55,000 nucleotides of DNA, from positions 1,803,253 through 1,858,252 of the forward strand of contig RPFO01000154.1 in NCBI GenBank assembly GCA_009746045.1. Direction: 5' to 3'. Every line of letters starts with the position of its first letter. The first letter of the stretch is position 1. Below are positions 14,345 through 24,174 of the stretch, one piece after another. Position numbers and translations under genes: made by a program. The stretch comes from Mesostigma viride (Eukaryota > Streptophyta > Mesostigmatophyceae > Mesostigmatales > Mesostigmataceae). The notes beneath the pieces were generated by a model, which worked only from the letters and a program-made list of their open reading frames with translations, did not search any database and was not told where the DNA came from.

Positions 14345-14870
14345 ATGGACTCGGAGGAATTTTAGGTAGAGAACCAGACGACGATCCCCTGCAACATACG
14401 TCATTGAATCAACCCTTCCGCGTCCGGGAAAATGAAGACGACACCTACTTGACAGGTAATGGGCGGGTCGCCTGCAAGCTGGGGGGGTAGTGCTGCCCGA
14501 TTCGGGACACGCCCTGCCTAGAAGATAGACCTGCTCGAAGCGGAAAATCCTTTTAGATAGCTCCTTTTCCTCGTTTTGTTTTCTTGAGACATGTGGCCTA
14601 CTGTCGTAGATAGGTGATGGTTTTGGTTCTACGTTAGAGAGACGACTAGCGTCTCGTAGATTACACTTTTCTGCATTCTTGCCTGCGTTGTATTTAGACG
14701 ACCCATCGCCAGACGCAGAATTCTTGAAACCGGATACTTACGACCACCTGGCGCTGGAAACCTCGTCCCTGCGTGCGTCGTCAATCTGGTTCGGTTTCAG
14801 ACACCCGAGATAAGTCGCCTTCTCCTCGTTCTCCTTATTTGACTACTCAAGACCTACCAGGTGCGTTAAC
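14345..14870 (+). promoter_or_regulatory. Retrotransposon leader with possible primer-binding site
   Basis: One base after the LTR the sequence TGGACTCGGAGGAATTTT begins with TGG, as primer-binding sites do, but I cannot match it to a particular tRNA. The Arg/Gly frame entering from the LTR stays open to 14490 (stop TAG), passing ACAG|GTAATG at about 14454, a plausible 5' splice site. No other gene is visible before 14871. Confidence 0.35.
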
Positions 14871-15290
14871 ATGAGCCAGCGACGTCCTTTTCCTGCTCCT
14901 TCTCATTCGACTAGTAATAATAGTTTAGCGAAGTATTACGTTGTTATTACCCCTCAATGGGCATCTATTTTCTTATCGTGGGCCGATGCTAGGAAGTTCG
15001 TTCAGTCACGTGCTTATAACGTCTCCAAATATAAGAAGTTTATGTCCTTTGAAGAAGCTCAGACCTACCTCTTAAAGCATAGTGAATCAGATTTGGGTCT
15101 CCATTCTCGTCCTTCTCCTCATGCTCGTCCTGCAGTAGATAGTCTTGTTTTTGTTACACCACCTCCATCTCCTCCTTCGTCTCCCCCTAAACGGGCTGCA
15201 TCCTCATCTCGCTTAGACACGCCTCTCACCTTAGAGTTCGGTTCCCTATCCATTACTGTTGCTAAAAAGGATATTGATTCCTTCTTTTAG
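14871..15290 (+). CDS. RNase H1 N-terminal (hybrid-binding)/viroplasmin-like domain protein
   Basis: A 139-residue ORF from ATG (14871) to TAG, intact. Residues about 20-68 read KYYVVITPQWASIFLSWADA, then KFVQSRAYNVSKYKKFMSF and EEAQTYLL. This is the pattern of the RNase H1 hybrid-binding domain, also found in the caulimovirus inclusion-body protein (YYxV...G...F.xWxxA...V...KKFxxxxEAxxxL). In RNase H1 this domain grips RNA/DNA hybrids, so a role in handling the reverse-transcription intermediate is a reasonable inference. The rest is Ser/Pro-rich, with PPPSPPSSPPKR and a C-terminal LEFGSLSITVAKKDIDSFF. It sits between the LTR and gag, 100 bp before the gag ATG. No catalytic RNase H part is attached. 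Confidence 0.72.
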   Translation: MSQRRPFPAPSHSTSNNSLAKYYVVITPQWASIFLSWADARKFVQSRAYNVSKYKKFMSFEEAQTYLLKHSESDLGLHSRPSPHARPAVDSLVFVTPPPSPPSSPPKRAASSSRLDTPLTLEFGSLSITVAKKDIDSFF

Positions 15291-15390
15291 GACACTACAA
15301 ACTTTTCTTTTCTTTCCTTGCCTTAAATTAGGCCTTGTCCTTTATCCTTGTTGCTTTCAGTTAGATTCCTAATCATTTACTTAATTAAAA

Positions 15391-17127
15391 ATGGATCCAG
15401 TGGGTGGTAACATGTCGCCTATACCTACCAACACTCCTACTATGAATAATAATAATAATAATACTAACAACAATAACAACACTCGTGGTAACCGACGGGA
15501 CTCACTTGAAACGGTGCACCATCTCACTCCTCAAGGTAATCTGCGTACCTCACCTCCTTCTCCTGTTACTGGTGGTCGCCGTCGTCCCTCACTTACCCCC
15601 CTACCTATGAACAACGTGTCAGATTTAGTGATGACCCTTTTTACTGTGAACCAGGCCCCTGCCCCTCCTGCAACCTTGGCTCAACCCTCCAGCAGGTCCT
15701 CACTAACTAACAATGTTGCTAGGCCTCCTTCCCACCCTGTGCCTTCCATGCCTGCTTTTAACACGGGTCGTGCCTCTGCCCCTGTCGGCCCTTCTGGGCG
15801 CCCTAGTTCCCTTTTACCCACCTGCTTCCTGGTCCTACCCTGAGACGGCCTATGAGGCAGCCCAGGTCCCTACCCGTGTGGCTGATTTAGAAGTTAATAG
15901 TGATTTCAGCACCATGCCTCTAGATGACAGAAATTATGATCATTTTGCCTACTCCTCTCTTCGTGAGCAATATACTGTACCCTTCTCCTATGGGCACCAG
16001 CCTGAAACGGTGGCCCCTTCTAGACCCCTACCCAAGACTTTTCCTCTTCCTTCCTTCTATCCCGCTTATGTAGCAGTGGAAGATAGTGGCCCTATGGGAA
16101 AAACTGACTCTTCTAATCCCCCTAAGCCCCCTGCTCTTCCCCTCTTTGCTAACCTTCCCAAGCTGGATGTCAAGTCTACCCCTCAACAGTTTTTCACCTT
16201 TATTATGTTGCTTACCCAGAACACAGAGTCGTGGCAGAATCATAATAGATGGCGTCTCTCTGATGCTGTATTAGTCCTCACTATCTTACAACCTGCATTA
16301 CTCCTGAGCTTGCTAACCTCATTCAGTGTGAGTCTTTGGCCTCTCATGCCTACCCTAACTCTGTAGCAGAATTGTTTAAGCGTTTAGAGAACCATTTAGT
16401 CCCTCCTGATTCAGATTGGCAGGATAGATTAGCCTTTGGTACCTTGCAGCAGGGTACTAAATCATTTAAGGAGTATATGAAAGAGTTTGATGCTCAGATG
16501 GTACGAATTAGGGATTTGTCGGGTGCAGAAGTACGTGCTCGCTTCCTCCAAGGCCTCAGTAGACCTTTATTACGTGAAGTCAAGCGCCAGTTCTCTGCCT
16601 ACCGTTTTACTGATCTGCCCCTCAAGCATGTGCGCCAGCATCTCTTGCGAGTAGCAGATTTCTTCACCACTCCTTCTCTCCCTACCCGTTCCCGTATTAA
16701 TAATATTATCCTTACCCCTGAGGAGGAGAACTCCTATGTAGAAGAATTAGATATCTGCGTTGCTGATCTTTCAGCTCTTGATGTCTCTCATATCACATGC
16801 TATCATTGTAAGGAAGTAGGTCATCTTAAACGTGAGTGCCCCAAGTTCCTTTCGGGTGCTCCCCCTCATCCCGACGCTCGCCCTCCTCGTACCCCTCAGC
16901 GTGCTCCTATTCGTCCCACTTCAGGACGCATTCCCTCAGCTACCCCTAGTAGGCTGAATGCTGTGCAGACAGGACCCCCAGGGTTCCCCTATGATAATCA
17001 GGCTCCCGCACCCTCTTCGCTCCCTCGTGACCCTCCAGCAGTGGCTTTTTCGCCAGGGTCTTCTTCGGGGTTAGTTCCTATGGATTTGGGGGGGAGGGGG
17101 AACAGTAGGCCTGTCAGCCGGGGGTAA
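15391..17127 (+). pseudogene. Gag polyprotein with CCHC zinc knuckle (two frameshifts)
   Basis: Begins at ATG 15391 with an Asn-rich N-terminus. The Gag-like helical core includes SVAELFKRLENHLVP, DRLAFGTLQQGTKSFKEYMK and RARFLQGLSRPLLREVKRQF. A single zinc knuckle CYHCKEVGHLKRECPK (about 16797-16844) follows, then a Pro/Arg-rich tail and stop TAA at 17125-17127. The coding frame moves from +1 to +2 near 15810 (TTCCCTTTTACCC) and back near 16270-16300. The core matches the retrotransposon gag family pattern seen in gypsy elements. Gag packages the RNA; the knuckle acts as nucleocapsid. Confidence 0.83.
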
Positions 17128-17855
17128 CCTGGACAGGTCCTTAGATAGTACCCCAGATAAAAATTTTTGCCTGCCTGTTTTTATAACCTCTGTAGGAGCT
17201 GAATCTTCCCTACCACTACGTGTGCGTCCTCTTATGTTCTTGAATGGTGGTTTAACCGTTCCCCACACTGTTGTAGACCCTTTCTTGCATGCTGATGAAC
17301 TTTTGAATGTCTCTGTGTTGGTAGATAGCGGTGCGGCTAGCTCCTTTGTGAGCGAGGCCCTAGTTAGGCGTTTAGGACTAGTCCCTACCCCTCACACCAA
17401 ACCTGTCACTGTTCATTATGCTGATGGTCGCACCAGTCATTCCCCGGGTACGGTGTCCCTTCCCCTGGTCATACAAGGACGTACTGTCAACCTGACGGCC
17501 ACTATAGGCCCTATCACTACCGCTGATGTATTACTAGGATTAGATTGGCACCAGGATAATAAGATTACTATTAATTATGATACCATGGTCATTTGGTTTC
17601 CAGATAGCTCTTACTGGGTACCGGAACGTCATTATAGATTGGAAAATTTATCCTTGGTAGATATTACTCCTCCTACACCTGTTGATCCTCCTGTAAGACC
17701 TATACCTGAAGTATTAATGTCCAATGATGAGTTGCGTTCTGAATTAAAGGAATATGGATATTTATTATGTATGTTCCTTCAGTTAGAAGTACAGGAGATA
17801 CCTATCACTAATAATAGTGTGGATATAGATATAAACACAGTGGATACAATAGGAG
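17072..17855 (+). pseudogene. Pol part 1: retropepsin-type aspartic protease
   Basis: Frame +1 relative to gag, open from 17072 and overlapping the gag end by 56 bp. The overlap contains GGGGGGGAGGGGG (17088-17100). The active-site string is LVDSGAASSFVS (about 17318-17353), with downstream VLLGLDWH as the second retropepsin motif (ADVLLGLDWHQDN). Retropepsins cut Gag-Pol into mature proteins. The frame runs through VDTIG until a hAT-type element breaks it at 17856, and it continues exactly in frame at 19476 (VGFTENEIVRYM). Fusion to gag would need a +1 shift, or the gag stop is an indel. Confidence 0.85.
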
Positions 17856-19475
17856 CAGAGTGCAATCGTACGTTATACGCGTTATACGGTCACGGTGGAG
17901 TATAATGTATAATACGGTATAATACGGTATAATACGGTATTATACGTTTTCGTACGGACACACTCAGAATACTCTGATTTTACACATTTTAAGACACCCA
18001 CCATCAATCCACATGTTTTTAACACTGTTTTGGACATAATCCAAGGTTGCCCTACCCTCGGCTATACTCTATACGGTGGATATTGTGGACACGATCGATA
18101 TATTGCATGTAATACTGAGAATGTAAACGTGCGCATGCATAATTGTGTGCATGTGTATAACTGTATATATGTGGCTTTATATTGGTTATGTTTACTTGGG
18201 TGCCTTCACTTTGATGCAAGTAATTATATATGGTAAAAAGGCCAGCAATAACTAGGGGACCGTGCAGTGGGCCAGCAAGGGGCCAACATGTTAAACATGG
18301 CTAAACAGGTGGGGATGTGATAATAAGTAACTCACATATTCTCACCTTCCATACAACAACCTTGTTTTCCAGCAGGCTGAAGAGCATGACAGGCGTCTAT
18401 GAGCTCGCCAGCTCCTTGCAACGGTGATGCCGCTCCCAGGCAGCTAGGGTCCTTGACTACGCAATATAGAATGTCTACCGTGTGAAAACCTCCATACAGG
18501 AAGCGTAGCAAAGCCAGATAACTGCCCGATCAATTCTGGGTAGCTTTAGGAAGCATGGCATACGCAGCGTAAGGAAAACCATTGAAAGCTGCGGAAAATC
18601 TGATAGCACAACTGCAACAAGTGGAGAACAAAATAGCAAGAAAAACCCAGAAACGGCGCAAAAAGTTTCATGCCAGGTTCATTAAGAGCGCAAACAGACT
18701 GGGCGGTGACATGCGGCAAATCAACGTACCACGGCCGGCATTATTTCCTACCCAGGCGCGCAAGAAAAGCCAGCCAGCCATGGATGGATTAACCGCGGAT
18801 CGCGCAGGCCTGAACGAAATCATTTTAGAAATGACAGGAAATGGCCGCAGATCGAAGATGCTTAGGTTATTTTCATGGTGTCCGTTACTAAACGGCTCTT
18901 GCTGCATCAAAATAACCCACGAATATCGAGTTCTACCGTCGCAGGCACACATGCTAGATTATTCATCGCGGCCAAATTGTTGGATGAGACCCCCGTGCAA
19001 ATCTGTACCAACAAAGGCAGCGAATTTGCAAATAGTGCAGATCTTGCTATGAAACATCATAATAGAACATCACTTTTAACCATCGGCTTAATTTTTTCGC
19101 CTGTCGCCCGCCGGATTAGCCATATTTTAACGGAACGCACGTCGCCATGGCCACCTCCGCACGGTGCGCGCACTGTGCACCACAATGTCAAAATAAGATC
19201 GCGTCGAATTGTGAAAGTTCAGACGGGTCAGTACTTATAGTAGAGATACGAAATCTGTGGCTTCAAATCGTTGCCCTGTCGTTCTGGCATCCTAGCCGCG
19301 CAAAACGTAAAAAAAACGCGGAAAACACGGCATCATACGGTATAATACGGTATTATACGTCATTATACGCTAAAACGTATTATAACGTATGAATCATACG
19401 CTCAAAGCCAGCGTATTACGTATTATACCGTATTATACCGTATTATACGGCGTATGATTGCACTCTGAATAGGAG
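17848..19475. mobile_element. hAT-type non-autonomous DNA transposon (17856-19467)
   Basis: 1612 bp, with ends CAGAGTGCAATC / GATTGCACTCTG and the 8-bp target duplication AATAGGAG (17848-17855 and 19468-19475). Eight-base duplications and CAG...CTG ends are hAT hallmarks. The subterminal regions hold repeats of TATAATACGG (17900-17945) and its inverse (19330-19450). No transposase is recognisable; a frame at 18582-19052 lacks an ATG start and known motifs. It sits in pol between protease and RT. Confidence 0.88.
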
Positions 19476-20206
19476 TGGGATTTACTGAAAATGAAATAGT
19501 AAGATACATGGCTGTGATAGATTCCTCAAAAGTTTTTGAAGAAAAGACTCCTTCTTATCCTCCTCCTCGTTCTGTTTTACACCGTGTAGTTATCAAGGAC
19601 GGTGCAGTTCCTACGCACTCTCCGATGTATAGAATGGGCCCTACCGAGTTAAAGGAACTAAAACAGATTTTAGTGTCACTATTAGAAGCAGGATTGATAG
19701 AGCCTAGTAACTCTCCCTACTCAGCTGGTGTCCTGTTAGTTCCTAAGCCAAATGGCAAGTTTCGCCTAGTTACTGATTATAGGAAGTTGAATGATATTAC
19801 TGTGAAGTCTAAATACCCTCTACCTCGTATTGATGATATATTTAATAAGGTTAAAGGTTCCACTTGTTTCACAGTACTGGATTGTGCGGATGGTTTTTGG
19901 CAGTTGCGGATAGCCCCTGAGGATTGCCATAAAACCGCCTTTGCTACCCCTTTTGGTCATTACCAGTTTAGAGTAGCGGCTATGGGACTCTGTAACTCGC
20001 CTGCCTCTTTTCAAATGTTAATGAATGAAGTGCTTAGACCTGTTATGGGAAATTCTCACCTTCCTCAGGTGTCCTCTGATTTAAAGGATCCTTCCTTCTC
20101 CTCTGTTTCTTTATCTGAGCATGACCGTTCTTGTGCTCAAGCTTACTTAGATGATATCCTTATTTACTCTCCTGATTTTGAAACGCACCTACGTGATTTA
20201 TGATGA
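19476..20206 (+). pseudogene. Pol part 2: Ty3/Gypsy reverse transcriptase
   Basis: Contains RT fingers and palm in the usual order: SPMYRMGPTELKELKQIL, LIEPSNSPYSAGVLLVPKP, FRLVTDYRKLNDIT, PLPRIDD, motif A FTVLDCADGFWQL (catalytic Asp), TPFGHYQFRVAAMGLCNSPA, FQMLMNEVL and motif C YLDDILIYS (catalytic Asp pair). Between NEVLRPVMG and AYLDD there are about 30 additional Ser-rich residues (NSHLPQVSSDLKDPSFSS...). Gypsy RTs usually have only about 7-12 residues there. After HLRDL come two consecutive TGA stops (20201-20206), and the thumb is missing. Confidence 0.9.
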
Positions 20207-20640
20207 CTTAAAGGTGCTCAATTTGATGTCTGCCTGAATGAACCCTGTGAGCTAGATCCTTATAGGTTAGTTATTCAAACGGATCACCGTCCCCTTACCC
20301 ATCTTCTCTCCCAACCCAACCTTACCCCTCGGCAAGCGCGCTGGATGGAATTTTTAGCACAGTTTTCCCCTTTTAAACTTCAGTATGTTAAGGGTGTAGA
20401 TAACATAGTACCAGATGCACTCTCTCGTCGTGCAGATTACTCCTTTTTCGAGGACCTTGATGTTCTCAATACTACTCTAGTTCCTACTACTATGGGTGTA
20501 ACCCCTTATGGTGAACTACCTGATGATGAATCCTATGCCTACCTCTTTCATACAGCTGTTCGCATGCCTGATCTCCTTTCTCACGTAGGACTCTCTCTCC
20601 CGTGTGAGGCCCTTCCCGTGGCCTCGGTGGGGGGGAGGGG
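20207..20640 (+). pseudogene. Pol part 3: RNase H remnant and linker
   Basis: Same frame as RT. Starts abruptly with LKGAQFDVCLNEPCELDPY and continues VIQTDHRPLTHLL, LTPRQARWMEFLAQF, LQYVKGVDNIVPDALSRR, the well-known end of gypsy RNase H. The RT thumb and most of RNase H are gone, including the first catalytic Asp and the Glu; only TDH is left. This is an internal deletion, so tract removal of the RNA strand would fail in this copy. The frame changes in GGGGGGGGAGGGG at about 20628-20640. Confidence 0.85.
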
Positions 20641-23600
20641 AAAAATAAAATTTCTATACCGCTTAGCCATATAGCGACTAGGTCAGGAAAGTCTTATGAA
20701 AACATAGTCCCTCTAGGACCTCCCCTTCTCTTTGGCAAGGCGGTAGGAGATCTCTTTAAACCTGTTCTGGATACCTCTGTAGCGATGCCTACCTCTGATC
20801 TTGAACGTCTTATTAGTAGATTTACGGCCACTGAGCCGGAAGCATTAGCTGCCATTGCTGCACATCCCCAACAATTAGGCAAGCACCCCTGTAAATTTGT
20901 AGGTGGGTTTTTATATGTGCAGATAGCAGATTCTCCCCCTCAATGGCGCCTGTATGTCCCTCCTATCTGTCGCTCCTCCTTGCTCTTTGAGTTGCATGAC
21001 TTAGCTGCTCATCAGGGTGGTAAACGGGTACGGGACCTAGTAGCCCGCTCTTATTACTGGCCTTCCCTTTATAAGGATATAGATGAGTATGTTAGTGTCC
21101 ATCTTCCCAGTAAAAGTCCTAAATTTAGGACCAAGTGGAATTAAAAAATATATATGCAAACATTAAAATTTGACCCTGGCATTCGTGCCCATGACAGATA
21201 ACACACTTTTTTAGTTTCTATCAAAAACCTGGGGTCAAATAATTACATTTAGTGCATGAATGGGCCCTGCCACCTGCCAGACCTCAAAGCGCGAATTTGG
21301 CCAAAATGTGGGTTTTAGGACCATTAGGACCAATTATTGTCAACGCATGACCATGCTATCCACACGGTCCCTTGAGCATCTTACAAGCGCTAGGGGACCC
21401 TACGAGGCCTTGGGATGGCGGGGCAGCGTATAACAAGGCCATACCCTGCTGTGGCTGCCTCTATATATACGCGTGATTAACGGTGTCACAGATGGTGCAG
21501 GTAATGCAATATAGGGTTGCATGGTTGCTGAGGTTGCCCGGCTTGAACATGGCCCACCCCTTGCGGTAAACTTTCTCAAAGCATATGCCAAACCTTCTTT
21601 GACATCACGGACATGCTGGCCACCACCCAGCGATGAAAAAACATTGCATTTGCATTGCAACTAACACATGAATGCAGCCAAATCAAGTTACAAAACAACG
21701 TTGTGCTAACATGCAACGCTTTGTGAGCGAATTCAGGGTGCATGTAACACGTAAACCATACTGTATATACTGTCTGAGAACACCCTGAACGACTGCAGGC
21801 CATAGGACCATGGTTTATAACTAACACATGAGTAAAACTGCTCTTACGCATGTGTGTTTTAGCTGCAGCGGACGACGAAGATAGAGACGTAAAAAATTGT
21901 ATGACGTAAACCAACTATGTGTGACAGTTATGTGCACAGAGAGCGTCCCCTCTTTTTAGGCATAGCTGGCTGACTCAAAACACCACGACAGCGTTGCCAG
22001 TTACACTCATGATCTAGGACAACCCGGCACTTACCTGCTACTTACGTCGCCTCATTCCAGATGGTTGCAAAAAAGTCGCTGAAATCCGCAGCGAGGTCAG
22101 CTTTCCGAGAGCTGAGCGCACCAAAGCTGGCCAACCGGTTCGACAATGATATAAACCACGCTTGTGCTGCGTTCTAGGTCCAAGAAATACCGAAAGTGAA
22201 GACCTATAAGGTGCGCTCGCTGCCCAGCCTGAACGTCCCTAAAACATGGTCGACAATGGAAATCGGGCAAGAATATCACGTCCCAGGCGCTCCCATGTGA
22301 AATACTCCGTTTCTAAACTCCAGACTATAATAAAAATCGTCCAAAAAAATTTCCTGGCTTGATTCGCACCACCATTGCTAATACACTAACATGTTTGTGC
22401 CAAAATCGACCCTCCGCGAGCAGGCGATCTGCGACCCATTTGTGTTGTGCCGCTGTGATACAGCGCTACACATAAAAACTTGCGCAGAAAATATTCACAG
22501 CCTTTAAGCATAACTAACAACCTTTCGTTTTTGCTACTGGGCGCCCGAAATGATAAACGCACGTGAAAACGCCGGCCACGATTGTCAGGTCGCCATATCC
22601 ACCTCACTTCATTCCCGCACCCACTTTTTCGCTCCAAAATCGGTTATATTTTTGGTCGAGGTACCTACTTTCCCGCCATTATACCCGGTACCCGGGTACG
22701 GAATCCGGGTACCATGTGCCGGTACCACGGGTCGGGTACATCATGCCGGGTACGGTCCACATGGGGTACGGTCCATATAGTGACCCCCCCCCCGGTACCT
22801 CGGTTATAGTGACCACTAGGACGATTTAGGACAAAGTCCTAAATTTAGGACCGTGGGATGATTAACATTAGAACAACTTGTCAATCTTGCCAGGAGATGA
22901 AACCCAATAACGTAGGACAGATAGCAGAACCTAGGACCTTGCCTGACCCCATCATGCCGTGGGATTCTATCATGATGGATTTTGTAGGACCTTTTAGAAA
23001 CGGAATGATAGGGGCAATGCCCAGATCCTTGTGTTCACATAGATCGTTTTACTCGTATGTGCCATCTCGTGCCGTGTCCTTTAGAACTCACAGCACGTGA
23101 TTGCGCACGCCTATACCTCAATAATGTATACAGATATCATGGTTTGAGTAGGCAGTTTATTAGTGATAAGGATAAGTTATTTACCTCAGATTTTTGGCAG
23201 CAGTTTTTCGCTGCCATCGGTACCAAGGTTACCTACGGTACTGCCTACCACTCCTCCTCCTCTCATTTAGTAGAGCGTCTTAATAGGGTAGTGGAAGAAG
23301 CGCTTAGGCACTATGTTAATGGCTCGGGTAGTGATTGGGAGGATTATTTATGTTTGGTAGAGTTCTCCCTCAACAATTGTCCCCAAGCTGCGCATGGATA
23401 TACGCCCTTCTTCCTAGATACTGGTAGACAGCCTCTTACTCCTACCTCTCTCTTAGCTAGTCCTCTACGGGACAAGGATGATGTGTCCCGAGATACTGTA
23501 GAAGGTGTACAGTCCTTACTAGATAGAATGAAAACTGCTCATGACCACGCGATCTCAGGGTACCAAAAAGCTCAGTCTAAGTACCTTGCTAGGTTGCGTG

Positions 23601-24098
23601 CCTCCTTAGATAGAAGAGCACCTGAGATAGAAATAGGAGATCTAGTATTAGTAGAAGGCCCCCGTGTTGGCCGTTTTGCTCATAAGTTTGAAGCAGAACT
23701 TAAGGTCAAACTTAGGCCCGCCTTCTTAGGACCCTTCCATGTGTTGTCTAGAGTAGGAAATTTCTTATATAAAGTCGATATCCCTACCTCTTGGCAGACA
23801 CATTCAAACACCTTCCATAGAAGCCAGCTGAAACTGTACCACCCTAGTACGTTCGCTGGTAGAGAGCTAGCGCCTGCCCCTTTAGAGCATAACCCTGACA
23901 CTGGGGAAGTAGAAGACGAAGTAGAAAGCATCGTGGCCCATAGAGATATCAAAAAGGGCCGCGGTACCCAGCGTCAGTACAAAGTGAAGTGGACATCTGT
24001 ATGCTCGTAGTGAAGTAGATAAGGTCTGGTATACGGAGAGTGAGCTAGATGGGTGTAGTCGCCTGCTGCAGGAATATAAAACCCTGCACAAGCTCTAG
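20608..24098 (+). pseudogene. Pol part 4: integrase with C-terminal chromodomain, split by an insertion
   Basis: The HHCC zinc region is split: LLFELHDLAAHQGGKRVRDL and YYWPSLYKDIDEYV end at 21095, and RTTCQSCQEMKPNN resumes at 22872. The 21096-22867 insertion plus one TTAG copy can be removed to give an in-frame YVRTTCQSCQ. The catalytic core has MDFVGPF (Asp), FISDKDKLFTS (Asp) and HLVERLN (Glu), with 35 residues between the last two. The frame shifts near 23000-23012. The C-terminus VESIVAHRDIKKGRGTQRQY KVKW is chromodomain-like. One more frameshift near 24000 leads to VWYTESELDGCSRLLQEYK and a stop at 24096-24098. Chromodomain integrases often steer insertion to marked chromatin. Confidence 0.88.
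21092..22871. mobile_element. Insertion with TGT...ACA ends and 4-bp TSD (21096-22867)
   Basis: 1772 bp flanked by TTAG (21092-21095 and 22868-22871). The ends TGTCCATCTTCCCA / TGGGATGATTAACA form imperfect 14-bp inverted repeats (11 of 14). Just inside each end lies AAAGTCCTAAATTTAGGACC, whose core GTCCTAAATTTAGGAC is a perfect palindrome. GGGTACGG-type repeats lie at 22680-22770. No coding capacity is recognised. A 4-bp duplication with TGT ends would fit a Ginger-like DNA transposon or a solo LTR; I cannot decide. Confidence 0.75.
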
Positions 24099-24174
24099 TT
24101 GTAGACCTTCTCCTCTCTTATGTTATGTCTGCTGTCGACGGGTGGTTGGTTGTCCCCTCCCCTCCGCAGCCGTC

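Noticed and set aside
18582-19052. Transposase of the hAT-type element
   Set aside because: No ATG start, no RNase H-like catalytic residues or dimerisation motif recognised; basic composition only.
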